Part shown: positions 33,477-47,220 of the stretch, one piece after another
Numbering within the stretch: position 1 is the stretch's first letter
How the letters are laid out: the number at the start of each line of letters is the position of its first letter
NCBI GenBank assembly: GCA_018292915.2
Contig: JACVVK020000033.1
Location: 2,372,501-2,436,500, forward strand
DNA: 64,000 nt
Direction: 5' to 3'
Source of the DNA: Batillaria attramentaria
Lineage: Eukaryota > Mollusca > Gastropoda > Batillariidae
Notes under the pieces: generated by a model
Databases searched by the model: none
The model's input: the letters and a program-made list of their open reading frames with translations, nothing else
Told to the model about the DNA's origin: nothing
Translations under genes and position numbers: made by a program

Positions 33477-34414
33477 ATTGATAACGAGGCTCGAACCCCG
33501 CCGCACAGCTGACGCACGTCCCTCGCCGCATTACCACGTTGACTTGCTGGTTGCCTGTGCAGTTCGGACGACTGATCCGGCGCTGACTCTGACGAGATTT
33601 TGGGTTTTTTTTTTTGGTTTTGTTTGTGACATACCCCTTGAAAGTGTTGAGAAGTCTTATTTTCAGTCTAAAATTTCTTATGTATGGGCATATAGCGAAA
33701 AACAACAACACTGACTGCCGGCCGGGGAACTGACACTGACTGACTTCGATCAGTCAGTTGCCGGGCTGACCCGCCGGCGTGGTCACTGGTCAGCCGGTCA
33801 CGTCAGTGCAAGTCGGCACTTGAAAACAACTGACAACACTGAAACCTCTCATAAAAAAGGAACTGACCCCCAAAAAACAACAAGAACAACAACAACAACA
33901 CCAAAAAACTGTGACTAACCCGACCACAACCGACTGCAGTGATATACCAATACAACACTGAAACCAGGCTGTGACCCGCCCAAGAACACCACCAACACCA
34001 ACACTGAAAACGGCAACCCCCCCCCAAAAAAAAACAAAAAAAACAAAAACAAAACAAACAAAAAAACAAAACAACAACAACAACAACAACAAAAAACAAC
34101 AACAACAACAACAAACATCAACGAAAACTGAAACAAAAGTGAAACTGAAACAACAACAACAACAACTGAATCATGACTCGACCTGGCACTGAGTTGTATC
34201 ATTTTCGACTGTTCAGCATTGGCGTATCATTCTGTGCGTCCACTGATTACACTGATATGTTAACTAGTGCCGGTTTTACTGCTCAGTGTGGTACCCCCTG
34301 TGCTGTACAGTGTCAAGCGTTGTAGGCTATGCGCTGTATCATAGTGGTGATACTCAGTGTAGGTAATGCATGTAACATAATTATGCTGTGTATGTAATCA
34401 GTGTTATGTATGCT

Positions 34415-34466
<52 letters not shown>

Positions 34467-34561
34467 GTGGGTGTGTGCCGGCCGTGCATGCCGGCGTGTG
34501 CACGGTGTCAGTGTGTGTGTGTGTGTCCGACTGTGCGCACTGACTGCATGCACACCGGCAT

Positions 34562-34626
<65 letters not shown>

Positions 34627-34639
34627 GTGACACACCGTG

Positions 34640-34695
<56 letters not shown>

Positions 34696-34700
34696 GCACG

Positions 34701-34773
<73 letters not shown>

Positions 34774-36080
34774 GGACAGAAAAAGAAACCCATGCAGTGA
34801 TTAATATTTTTGGACCTCTTTTTATTTCACGGAAAAAACAAAAACACAAACCTCAACAACTCCATGAATATCAAGTTACAAGAACAAACTCGACCACACA
34901 CGCAATCGCTTAATATTGCACACCATCAGCATGACAACTTCAGAGTAAGTGTGCGACACAGAGGCCAGGCTTTCAGTGCATGTCTTTGAACGCGTTTGAT
35001 TAAGCTAGTGTGCATGCACATAATAATAATAATAATAATAATGGGTATTACACAGACGCCTCACTCAATTTCTCGGCTCAAGGCGCCGCGAAACTGATCA
35101 GTGAACCCAACCCGCACGCTCACGTGAATCACACGCATTCTCTCACACAAAGAACATCAACACAGTACAATCACATGGTGCGAAGGGTCAGCTCAGCTAT
35201 TTAAGTTTTGGAAGTTGGAACTGCATTAATTTTATTTATTTATTTATTTATTTATTTATTCAAATTTATAATGAATTACATGTAATTAATAAATTAATTA
35301 ATTCTATTTTTTTTAGGGGAGTGGGGGGGGGGGGGGGGCTGAAAATATCCAAAACAGAGGAGGAGGAAGCCGGAGTACCCGAATAGAACCCTCAACGATC
35401 GACCCGAAGGAACGGTGCCACATGTCAAATTGTAATTTTCATACGAATCCCTGAATAAGTTACGAAATTAAACTTGAAACTTCAGCGTTAGCGCCTGTAT
35501 ATGATTTATGTATTCATACTGCTGCTTAATTCTTCCCCTAAAGTTAAAAGCTCAAAGTTTAGAATTTTTAGGCTGGCATATTGTTCTGAACCCTTCTGAT
35601 AATGTCTACTACTCAGGCACCTGCACAGTGACAGCATCTCAAATGCTGCGGCTGAGCCAACAGAGGGGTACACGTGACGCGGATAACAAGGATTGAGCAA
35701 GAGGCTGGCCACGGCACGATCACCCGCTGACTAGGCAGAATTTGAATTTTCACCGCTTCGCAGAGCCAGTAGTCGGCCCTGTCTCGCATTCAGAGCTCTA
35801 CTAATTATTAAGATACATGTGTACTATTTCGACCGTACGGGCGCACTCACTAGCGACTCGGACAACTTTTCCAAAACTTAAGCTGGTTTCTGTGCAGCCT
35901 AGTAAGCCGGCATGGAAATAGCGAGTTTAAAAACTAGTGATCGGGGATACCCGAGTCAACAGTATTATCTGGTGAAATCTTGTATTGCAACTGAAAGTGT
36001 ATTACACTTTTAAATAGACGACTTCACTCGGCAACACCCCCCCCCCCCCCCCCCGAGGCCAAAGCCCCACCCCTTCACTC
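33477..36080. other. Stretch upstream of UTP3, no gene seen
   Basis: Low-complexity: GACTGAC-rich sequence near 33720-33800, AAC-rich tracts to 34165, the compound array at 34417-34770, (AAT)n at 35022, (ATTT)n at 35228, and G or C runs at 35323 and 36038. Confidence 0.6.
34417..34770. repeat. Compound (CT)n, (CA)n, (CG)n array
   Basis: (CT)n 34417-34461, mixed CG-rich sequence, then (CA)n to 34770 with a GCGCGCG block near 34680. Confidence 0.95.
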
Positions 36081-36110
36081 TGCCGTGTATTGCAAAACAC
36101 AGTACGTCCA

Positions 36111-36412
36111 TGACGTCATTTTATGGAAAAAGGGGTGATTTCAAGAAAAAGAGATTGACGTATTTGACGTAATCGGCTCTTACCTAAAATGACGTCAACA
36201 GACTTTTTTCTGCTTTCTTTCCACGTTTCAGTCATATCAAACTACATGTGCTCCCCTATATTTGCAGTGTCTGGCAAGAAAGCTGGCCAGACCATGCCAT
36301 GTGTAATTACTGATGCCGCGACACGTGATTGGCTGAATTCCGGGAGCTCGCCCCTTTTCACTGACAGGAGTGGAGTCGTCATTGCCACTTGTCAGAGACA
36401 GATATATAAATA
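36111..36412 (+). promoter_or_regulatory. Promoter-like cluster: CRE sites, E-box/CCAAT, TATA box
   Basis: TGACGTCA at 36111-36118 and 36190-36197, TGACGTAT at 36156 and TGACGTAA at 36165, CACGTG at 36322-36327 overlapping ATTGGCT at 36328-36334, and TATATAAATA at 36403-36412. Spacing and order fit a plus-strand promoter starting near 36435. The first open frame after it (36483-36713, 76 aa, MILKVYPPSTPLL) is not recognised. Confidence 0.4.
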
Positions 36413-37254
36413 GATTTGTTTATAAACGATATGTACAAGTATCTGGACTCCGTTGTCACTGTCTTGAAAAAGTTATCAGTTCATGATTCTCAAGGTGTAC
36501 CCTCCGTCAACTCCCTTACTCTGTAACACGCTGATTGTCAGTTACCCACAAAGTGAGTCGAACAATATCTCATTGATAATTCATAATTATGCTTTCGTGA
36601 ACAAATGTCTTCAATGGGATAATGGGCATCTTTCAGCAGAAACGTACCTGACTCGCCATGGAGAGGACACACTTACTGTTTTATACAATAGTAATCAACA
36701 GAACTGGACATGAGACAAAGGCCGGCACAACGATAATAGACTGTGACGAGAGTCAGCGTGACGCTTGGCATATTCACGAATCAGGGTACATTTATCAGCA
36801 TGATGCGGAACAAAGTAGAATGTCAACAATTCTCCGTGCAAGATTTATCAAGCAGTTCATCTTTTTGTATGGTATCTCATGTACATGCAGTACAATTTGT
36901 TGCTAGCTCTCGCTGAACTGAACGAATCACATTGCCGATGCAGATTGAGTCAGAGAGCATCAGGCCAGCCCGGCCGCTGCTAATTAAGCGAAGTTTCTCA
37001 GCTGAACCAGTTACCACCTGCACGTGGCTCAGACTTAATATCAAGAACACAATATACCACAATAGTCACAGTTTCACTTTAACACATTGATCAGCATTTA
37101 CAGACGGTGAAGGGGGAGGGGGAGGGGGCGTGGATGAGGTGTGTGCGTGTGTGTGTGGAGGAGTGGGGGGGGGGGGGGGGCTTAACGCACTTCCGCCACA
37201 GCGAAGGCGGTGTCAAAGACATGAACGTTAGAAAATAAAAGGCCTCTTCATGTT

Positions 37255-37345
37255 ACACTGGCCTTGTCGAGTTTTGAACCCAAGGCCTCTCGATCGAGAG
37301 ACCGGTGCTCAGCGAAACATAGCTATCCCGCCTCTCCTCAGCATT
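37255..37345 (-). repeat. tRNA-like fragment, probable SINE relic
   Basis: The minus strand holds GGGTTCAAAACTC as a possible B box and GATAGCTATGTTTCGC as a poor A box. No tail or duplication was seen. A decayed SINE head fits better than a functional tRNA. Confidence 0.35.
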
Positions 37346-39637
37346 AAAAAAAGGCGATACATCAAAGACAGACTCCGATCCTTGATTCATTCTCAGGAAA
37401 TCAAGTTGTGTACATGTACAATGAAATCGACAACAACAGAGTAATGTCAGCACTGGGCAGACAAAGACATTGTTAACAGTAATTATGCTGTAGTGAGGGG
37501 GAAAAAAAAAAGAAGAAGAAAGTTCACCAGTCATGACCTTACAATCTCACACGTTTTCACAAATGTTTGAATATTGAACTCACAGCAAAAAAACATTTCA
37601 TGTTAACGGGGCAAGCCAGGGTATCTTCGCCAAGACTAGAACCAGTTATACAAATGTACTTAACGTGAAACCTTCAAACAACGAGCACAAGAACAAGAAC
37701 AGCCACAGCAACGAATAAGTCACTTTTTTTGTTTGTTTGTTCAATGCATCAACAAAGAAGCGTCTTAATTGTTGAATCTTTGGTCATGTGCAGCTTTAAT
37801 GTTCAGTAACATCAAATAGCACAGAATGAAGGATCGAGAGAAGCCGTTCCTCCATATGGGTTAAGCAGCAAACACAGACTGACACCAGACAACAAAATAA
37901 GGTCCTTTCACATCGTGTCAACACGCCAGTGATAGCTCCTATAGGAGGCTGTGGAGTTAATCATACACCAAACAGATCAGCGTCAACATAATCAGTTCAA
38001 TCATACAAACATCGATCTCTCCTAGCTGCTCACAGGGCGACGTTGTTTGGGGATATTGAAGTGCATTGAAGCCACTTGGCAAAGCCACAGCTCAGACACA
38101 TAACGAACCAGTCAGTCTGCAGATCTTTCAGCCGAACACATACACAAATAACACACCGTTATACTGTAAATAGAACGCTGAGGACGCACAGTCTAAGGGC
38201 GGTAATAAAACCTCTCGATCGCCAATAGAGTAGTTGTTTCCCCTAGCACGTCGTTCAAATAAATAGTTCAAGTACATTTTTTTTCTCTCTCGGTATTTTC
38301 AACCAGATCATTGATCTTCACTCTTCATGTTATAACATAAGAATTTATTTAGATACACAACAAATTTACGCAACCACACGCAACCATTCTGACCCCACCT
38401 GTAAGCAAGCAAGACCTGTAATACGGTTCGTGAACTGAAACGAAATACACGTGCAGTGTAAATAAATACGTGCAACCGGCGACCAGTTGTGAAAAACTAA
38501 CAGTGATGATCGATGTACCAAACACACGGCAAATATGAATGGAAAGAAATTCAGTGCATCAAAAGGAAATTTGACACAATATGAATTTAACCACAAGAAA
38601 TATTATTTACTTCTCATGGCCGGCATCAATTCTGTACCCCAGTCAGTAATAATGTGATGTCAGTACAATCGATTCCATTTTTCACGCGACCGAGCACAAA
38701 CAACATTAATTGTTTAAGAGGTACAGAATCTGGAACTCAAGACGTCCAGTGCACCATAAGAATAGCAAAATCGACTACAAGAGCTTGTATTCTGAGACTC
38801 AGTCAATCGACAAATACAGCGCGCGCTGAAGCTCAAGGCGGACAGTTCATTTGCGGTACTGTGTATGCTGTAGCAGCCAGTGCATTGAACACTCTAGCAC
38901 GGCAGAGTAGAAGGGTCAACGAGACTAACACAATAACCTCGTTGAGAAGATCAGTAGTCTTAAAGCGTTCGGCAGACGTTGCGACCCTGCAGAGCCTTCG
39001 CATGCAAGCCGAAATGCTTTCCTGTTTACACGCTAGAAGCGTGCAGTGAGCGGACTGCGCCGCCGGTCTGGCGCTGGACAATACCGTCACTGACAAAGAG
39101 CGAAAGCGCGCGGTCAGCGGCGACTGACTGGCGTCAAGACAAAAAAAAACAAAAAAACGGACCATGTTCTGTTCACTGGCAAGCCGACGGCGTGGCGCTT
39201 CAGTGCCCCTGGCGAGCCGAATTAATTGGCTGGGAGTGCACTTCACCGCTGGTATCTCAACGTCTGACGGAGCTTTTAGAACACTCAATAAGCTCTAGGA
39301 GGGGTGAGGAATGGAGAGCGGGGGCGAGGGCGGGGGGGGGGGGGGGCGGGTGCTCCTACAGTGCACCACTTCAGTTTTGCGGATGAGTAGTAGTCAACAG
39401 GGACAAACCAACAGTAATCAAACGTAAGAGTACATATTAATACTGCTGCTTTCAGTGTTGCTGCAGAACTGACATCCGTGGCGGATACTGAGCCGAACAA
39501 CTGGACTTCATTAGCCCCTCGAATTCTGCTGATTAACGCGTACTTGGTAGGGTCTGGCACAAAGGGCTTGACCATTACCGCTGCAATTTTCACAAAAGGA
39601 GGTAACAGCGTGCGTCAGTTACAGCTTGCTTCAAGCC

Positions 39638-39692
39638 GCGAAATAGTCTGTTTTGCTTGCGCGGGGTTAAACCCTAAATAACTAACTAACTC
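39638..39692 (+). repeat. Retroelement tail ending in (ACTA)n, copy 3
   Basis: GCGAAATAGTCTGTTTTGCT, then GCGCGGGGTTAAACCC and AACTAACTAAC. Confidence 0.55.
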
Positions 39693-39786
39693 ACTTGTAT
39701 TCAGTCCACTGAAGAATCTCAGTTAAGGATATATATCTGTTCTCGGTTCAGTATTACTCGATCGAATAAGAAAAAGGAGTAATACG

Positions 39787-40254
<468 letters not shown>

Positions 40255-41739
40255 TCCTTACTAAACATACAGGATGTCTAGAGGGAAATGTGTGTGCAAA
40301 ACAAACAAATAAAGACACTTTGATACGACTGACAAAGAATACAGTTACACTTACAACAGACATTAATGCAGTTGTACAATTTTTGTAAAGACACCCGTGG
40401 AGATTTTGAACAAGACATCATCTCTATCAAAGAACTGAATGCACCACCATTCTCTTTCTATCAGCCAACAGTACACATGTAAGAGAAAGATACCGCAAGT
40501 GTGGAAACAGCAGCAAAACATCGTCACACATTCAAGTGGAATAACCGCTGAGCCGTATGACATAAGTTATGTACATGACAGTGCGCGTACATGTTAGGCA
40601 AGAAATTTCAGAAAAGCAAATGACTGCCTGACTGCAGATAAAATAATGATCACATGTAGGATTTTTTTTTTCTGTCGTTTGTGGGAGAAGTCCGGACAAC
40701 GAATACGTATTACCGGCAAGCAACATTTTCTCGAACCGTCTTCAAGACAGTAACGAGATTTGTCATGAAACAGTCACAACAACAACAAAAACAACAACGA
40801 CAACAGAAATAACAACAACAAAAGCACGCCATCGCTACGTGCGCCGATAAACTGGGGTCCATTTCTGGCCTGTCAGGGAGCCAGCCTGACTCATCTCATC
40901 ATCTTCTTCTACGCTTTTGCGTTCTGTAAGAACAGAAGTAAATGGACAAAGCTTCTGAAAATACACTGTAGCTACCAATCAGCACCATCTAGATGGTCCT
41001 CAGTCCGCAACCAGATAACGTCACAGTCGTCTGCTCAGTACGCGGTGCACTTCAAGAGCTACTCATTCGCCGGCCAGAGTCACGAAAATGGTCTCAGATA
41101 CTATATTGTGACCCAAGGGACTGATTCTGATGCACTGATTAAGCGCATCCGACGACAAGTTTTCCACAGCGTTGTTGTATGCCTGTCATACGTCTTGAGA
41201 CTTAAATATCGTTTACACCACTCGCCAGTACAAACTTTCATTGAGTTTAACTGTGAGTGCTTTACGTAATTAGTAATGAAACAGAGAGCGAAAGTGTGGG
41301 TTACGACTTTCCATAACCCACTCAGTGGTTTACGAGTTCACAGAAACGCACTCCAGTTACGTCATCAATCAGAAAGTGCGTCATTTCAAACATTTGAAAG
41401 TCATACGTCACGACCGGTGCAATGTTATTTTGCTCACTTTTGGGGGGTGAATTTTTATTTTCCTTGTATCACGTTAAAAACAATCGCACAGAAAATTCAC
41501 TGTGAAGTATTTGCGAGTGCACTTTTGAATGTCAGCATATGAGCACATGCTTTGAATTATATTCTTCTTAACATCAAGCAGTTTCAACTGCCCTACGCAT
41601 CATTTCCTCACAAGTCAGTGCGCAGAATTTTGAGGGGGTACAAATGTCCCTACTCACCCTACCAGAAAAATAAAATGTCGCAGAAAATGCATGCGACTAG
41701 AGCAGTAGACGTAAAAGTCAGAATGCTCGTGGTATAAAC

Positions 41740-41902
41740 AGCTTACAGGATTAGTTCTCGTGGCTTACGGCGAAAGACTAACCCCTCGATGGTTCGATTG
41801 TTTGCGTAGCTACTTCGCCGGCGGCTGGCTAGCTACACATACAATCGAACCATCTCGGGGTTAGTCTTTCGCCGTAAACCGCTTGAACTAATCATGTAAG
41901 CT
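41740..41902. repeat. 73-bp-arm inverted repeat (hairpin)
   Basis: Arms 41740-41812 and 41830-41902 match at 64 of 73 positions without gaps, around a 17-base loop. Cores are GGCGAAAGACTAACCCC and TGGTTCGATTGT. No flanking duplication was found. Confidence 0.85.
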
Positions 41903-42994
41903 CTATGTACATCATGTATACTCAAAGCTGTGTAAAACACAAATATCTGAATGTGCTCAAAAAGTTAAGCTCATTATGTTGTTTCCATAGTATGTGGGTG
42001 TTTCTCTTCTCCGATACCAGTACGTAATCGTCTGTCACCTGTCAATCAGGCCTGCGCGGGAAGTAACTCCGTCAAAGGGGAACGACTTTGTTACAAGAAT
42101 TCATTCACCCATATAGAACCTCGCATACGTCAAATAGTGACGTCAAGCAGCTAGGCGAGCTAACAGGACCTCAGTTGTTTGGGGTTTTGCGAGCGCAAAG
42201 AGGCACGGAAAGGGTTTCCAGTACTTTCTTTTGTGTCAACATGCTTGATGTCAGAGAGCTTGCGAACGTGTGCGCGCGGGCAGCACTACATAACACAATG
42301 ACCACGACGACAGCAGGTCACTGAATGGAAACAACATATTGGGCTGGTGGCCATCTTGTTTTTATTTTCTGACGTTTCTGCAAGAAGTTTCCTGTTTCCG
42401 ATCAGTCATATCTTCATGCTGAAGCACATCGGCCACGGTGTCTCCTTGAAGACTGAGGGAGTGACCTGCAGCATTATGTATCTCTTTAACGTTAAGCCGG
42501 CTCTTAGCTGGGCAGTGCGGAGCGCCACAGTGCTGTCCTCAGTTGTGACACAGTTGTGATTTTGGGGGTTTCCGCCGGTGTGGCGTCACCACAGCAACCT
42601 GGATTTCAAATAGCCACAACTGTGACTGCGGTTTCCACAACAGATTCTGACTGGCTGTACTACGTCACTCGGCGCGCAAACATGGCGGACAGTGCATCTT
42701 CAATCAGCTGTGTTCAGTTTTGTTGTTAGTAGACACACCGAGCGCAACGACTGTGATGTGCACATCTGTGTTTCGCGCGCTGTGCCCAGTTAAGAGCAGG
42801 CTTTAGGCTGTACTTCGGGCAGGACCGACTGACAATCTTGTGCATGTACATAATTCTTTCAATACTTTACTTCATCTTATCTTTGGTTAAGTATGGGTTT
42901 AGTCTGGATGACGTTTAGGTAATTCTGACACGTCCTCCCCCCCCCCAATCCCTTCCCCCCAACTTAAACACGTCACAAAATCTCCATCAGCACA
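41903..42994. other. Unique sequence with scattered CRE-like sites
   Basis: Contains TGACGTCA at 42138, CpG-rich patches and a C run at 42938. No coding region is supported. Confidence 0.5.
42682..42729 (+). CDS. Very weak start-codon candidate after a CRE-bearing region
   Basis: CAAACATGGCGGACAG resembles a YY1-type start context; the frame is only 15 codons (MADSASSISCVQFCC). Upstream lie TGACGTCA (42138-42145) and TACGTCAC (42661). No convincing donor was found. Confidence 0.15.
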   Translation: MADSASSISCVQFCC

Positions 42995-43000
42995 TTTATT
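42995..43000 (-). promoter_or_regulatory. Probable poly(A) signal for the exon at 43155
   Basis: AATAAA on the minus strand, 155 bases after the stop codon. Confidence 0.4.
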
Positions 43001-43154
43001 TTTCAGTTTTACTGAAGCCACAACCGGCTGACTGTGTGAGGGTCACGTCATCCTCCAAACACGAGACCATGACGTAGGTGTCTCTGGGTACGACAGCTAG
43101 GGGGTACGTCCTTCTGGAAAGCGTTTTAGGTTAACGTGTACGTCCCCTGACACG

Positions 43155-43260
43155 TCATAGCATCTCCATCAGAGCCTTCATCTTGGGGTCGATGGTGGCG
43201 ATGTAGGCATCCAGCTGCAGCTGAACGTTTGGAGTGGCACTCAGGCGGGTTCTTCTGGTA
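43155..43260 (-). CDS. Terminal coding exon of an unidentified gene
   Basis: A TTTCAG acceptor is followed by one base plus 34 codons: TRRTRLSATPNVQLQLDAY, then IATIDPKMKALMEML and TGA. AATAAA on the same strand at 42995-43000 would give a 155-base 3' UTR. Acceptor, sensible amphipathic composition and poly(A) signal together suggest a real last exon. I do not recognise the protein, and could not find the next exon upstream. Confidence 0.5.
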
Positions 43261-43923
43261 CTGAAACACCAGACACAGTGACAGAAAATGAGCGCTTCGT
43301 TATTAACACACCTTCCCACAATTCTTTTCCCAAACAGGCGTAAGGACACAAACTGACCGTGGGATCATGTTTGGTGTTTATTTGGGGTAGCCTGCTTGGC
43401 GAGTGTGCTAGTCTGTACTGATTTCTTGGTGTCATGAAAAAGCGTGAGTTTCGTGATTTTTGTGTTTTGTGGGTCAAGGTGCATGCCAGGCGGTCACAAA
43501 AAAAGAGGAAAGTAACTGTCGTATAGTTTTGGCGACAGCCAATGATACGCTGCGTACCATTTCGCGAAGGGCACAGGACCCCTGACATCAAACTGCGCTG
43601 ACCTTTTGACAGGAATTACGGGAGTTTTGTGATATTGGATTGGAAGACTATAGGGGCGTATTGTTTTCTTCTCATCCTCGGGCACAAAAAATTAACTAAA
43701 TATGCATAAAAATTTAAAATATGAAAAATCACCAACAACCAAAAAAGAACTTCAAACCCCCCAAAAAACAAAAACCAAAAACCCTTAAAAAAGCCACCCA
43801 AAAATAACAACAACAAAAAAAAGGGGGGAAAAAAGAAGAAAAAGCAAAGAACAAACAGAGTAAGCGTTTGAGGGCATTAAACTCCCTTGAGCAAACAAAC
43901 AAAACAAAAAATTGAGAAATATT

Positions 43924-43979
<56 letters not shown>

Positions 43980-46006
43980 TAGTCCCCCCCAAAGTCCCAA
44001 CCAAACAATACAAAAGCATACCCACAAAACCACTGAAACGACGAAACAAACAAAAACAAAAACAATGAAAATCCTTTACAGAACCAAACAACAACGAAAG
44101 ATCCTCACAAAGTAAACAACATTAACGGTATTAACATTAATCAGATACCAGCAAGATGATGTGCTATCAATGGAAAAGCTGTACATGCACGGTCAAATAC
44201 CTTAACAGAAGGAGAATAGACTAGGGACCTGTTTAAAATAAATTAAAAAAAAAATCTGTGTACAAACTGAAAACATCTACAACGGTGATCACAGAAATAC
44301 AAGCAGAAGTTCGACAACCACGCAGGAATGTCACTGGTGAATATACAACAGGAAGGTTCAACAACTACTGAAAACAAGCCCACAGCAGTGTTCACTTTCA
44401 ACAGAACCATTAGCGATAGACACCCACTGAAAATATCCACACACAGTATGGCAACAATAACAGTTTACAATGAATCTGGAGGGGGAAAAAAAAAAACCCA
44501 ACAAAAACTGAAGCTATCCTATACCTTTCAGGAGACACAGATCTCGGGGCGGCTGCTGAACAGAAAAAAAAATCTATTTACGTATTGTTGTAACTACACG
44601 GGAAAGCAGCAACTCAACGCTGGACAAATGACATGTCGGTAGCACAAACAAACACACAAGGTTAGATTCTGCGTTTTTTTTCTGCTGTTTGCAGATACAG
44701 CTGGCCCTCAGCAAAACGCAATCAATTTTACATTGAAATTCGGTCTAACCGATGCCTGATCGTGACCCCCCCCCCTCCAAAAAAAAAAGGGGGGGGGGAG
44801 GGAAAAAAACAAAACAAAACTCAACCCAAAAAAATGTCGACCAATTGGGTAACCTACGTAACCTGGTACGACAATGTCCAATTACAGAGCACAGAGCAAT
44901 GAAAAAAAAGAGCAATGGTAGATCGGCAACAATATGGTGGCAACGTGGCCGCGTACGGAGGAGGGTGTGGGTGTGGGTGGGGGTGTGTGTGGAAGTGGGG
45001 GGATAACAGAATTCACGTGTCCTGCGTAGTTTGCAGCACAGTTTAACTGTACCTGCACACACGCGCTGAAAGTGCCAACAATCAAACACCGCTCGTCACG
45101 ATTAGTAGATTGCCACTTAAAAGACAAAACAGCGGTTACTGTTAAACCATATGTCACTTATCAGTGTGTTCTTATACATATGCGAGTCACGTTTCAACCG
45201 CAAAACATGGTACATGCCCCGGCTGTAATCTGTGAGCAAGTTGATCATGTGTTCGTTCAGTATTCCGCTTTCAGAGCTGCCCGACAAAAATCATGTGAGT
45301 TGCCGGCAGCAAACGTGTGGGTTATGTTTAGTGTAGCGTTTACTGGAAGCCACACAAAGGGCAGGATCAGAAAAAAAAATTGTTAGCCCCATGAGCGAAG
45401 ACCGATCTTTCTGACAATAAGGTCCTAAATTATGACCTGACCCTGGGGACTTCCTCGACCCGCAGTCATTGTTCAAGAGGAAGTAAGCAGGGTTGTGTTA
45501 TCAGAGTGGTCGCCCTTCGTTCACAAAGCCTTACGGTTCATGGACCAACCAGAGCGGAAGGCATTGCGAGAGAGGAAGGGGCAGGCGGGGTGGGGGTGGT
45601 GGGTAAGTGGGGAAAGAGGGGGGGGGGGGGGGGGGGGTGGCGGGAGGGGTCAAATCGGGGGCTGCAACGCAACTGGACGTTTAAAGATGACAGGTATGCA
45701 CTTTCTAAAAATATTTTTCACCACCTCCTTATTTTTGCCATATCCCCCACCTTCCTATGTGTCCGAACGGCCGAAGCTTGGCTGGAAAACTTAACATCTT
45801 TACCATACTGCGGTAACGTGTCCGGTGTTGTTGTTGGTTTCATTTGCAGAGCAAATTAATTCTATGGTTATAGCCGTTGTCAGAGCGTACGGAACTTGAA
45901 ACTGCCCAGCATTGTCGCACTTCTGATTTTCAGTCGGGCTCCGGCGCGTCAGTCTTTGAAATGTCACGTTGTTTAATGGACTGAAGATTACTTGTCATCT
46001 TTAAAA
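43261..46006. other. No gene seen
   Basis: A-rich low-complexity sequence at 43730-43830, (CA)n, G/C runs at 44767, 44790 and 45619. Unique sequence between shows no convincing exon. Confidence 0.5.
43925..43975. repeat. (CA)n
   Basis: Pure CA array in an A-rich segment. Confidence 0.94.
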
Positions 46007-46057
46007 ATGTTACCTCAAGGGGGGGCAGGCAGAAGTGTGTGGGTTGACGAAGAGAAG

Positions 46058-46094
<37 letters not shown>

Positions 46095-46134
46095 AGCAAA
46101 CGATGCAACTACAGGGATGGGACTCAACTAGTAG
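46007..46134 (+). CDS. Candidate first exon coding a polyglutamine tract
   Basis: ATG TTA CCT CAA opens MLPQGGAGRSVWVDEEK, then 14 glutamines (mixed CAG/CAA, 46058-46099), then TMQLQGWDSTS. A GTAATA donor follows after AG (phase 2). The frame is open upstream to 45977. CAA breaks in the tract and the flanking sense sequence favour coding, but no second exon was found and no family is recognised. On the opposite strand the same repeat would code polyalanine. Confidence 0.3.
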
Positions 46135-46406
46135 GTAATACGCACTATGTGCTACTCTGCAGAGCTACAATATTTATTTCACTTGTTTGATGGTCATGTA
46201 GAAGCTATACCAGAACAGGAAGGGTTCATACTACTTTAAGTGGTACGCACATTTAGTGAAAGAGAAATAACAAGACATTACTAAAGAAAAACAACAACAA
46301 CAACTCCCCCCAAAAAAAAAAACAACAACAACAACAACAACAAAAAAAACAACAACCACCCACCCAAACCAAACCAAACCAAACAAAAACAACCACAAAA
46401 ATAAAA

Positions 46407-46410
<4 letters not shown>

Positions 46411-46490
<80 letters not shown>
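46411..46490. repeat. (CA)n microsatellite
   Basis: Uninterrupted CA of about 80 bp after an AAAC-rich tract. Confidence 0.95.
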
Positions 46491-46495
<5 letters not shown>

Positions 46496-46819
46496 AAACC
46501 AACAGCACCCTCTTAACAAACAAACAAACGAACAAGCTAAAGCCCCACTAGTTGGCAGATTACGTAGCAACACTGCATGGAGTCACTTGAAAACAAAAAC
46601 AAAAACAAAGGATTGACTGGCGGAACGTTGCGCGTCTAACATCGGATGTATCTGTTAGACCTGCGAACGAAGACGGAGGAATATCTTGAACGGGAAGCGT
46701 AAATGCCTTGACACGGACAAATTAATAAGACAGATACGTTGTCATTAAAAGTAAGATGGGAGAAGCAAAGAAAAACATCACAAAACAGAACACAGGACAT
46801 GAAACGACACCACACGACA

Positions 46820-46822
<3 letters not shown>

Positions 46823-46899
<77 letters not shown>

Positions 46900-46920
46900 C
46901 AAAGGGTGATGGTTAGTAAT

Positions 46921-46967
<47 letters not shown>

Positions 46968-47142
46968 ATGACAATGACAATGACAATAAGCGTTATTTTT
47001 CAACGGTAAAAGTTTTAGCAGAAATACCATGTTTGAACTTGCCGTTGCTAAACTACGAAAATACATTGTATGAGCCGGCAAAGAAAGGAACATCTAAAAG
47101 CTACAGGAATATAAAGAAGAAGAAAAAAAGCATAGAAACAAG

Positions 47143-47217
<75 letters not shown>
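46823..47217. repeat. Cluster of (CA)n and two (GA)n arrays
   Basis: (CA)n 46823-46894, (GA)n 46928-46965 with a short (TGACAA)n behind it, and (GA)n 47147-47216. Confidence 0.93.

Positions 47218-47220
<3 letters not shown>

Noticed and set aside
38654..39288. Overlapping 131- and 151-codon frames on opposite strands
   Set aside because: CpG-rich sequence raises open-frame length; no recognised motif or splice structure. Possibly a promoter or first exon, but unsupported.
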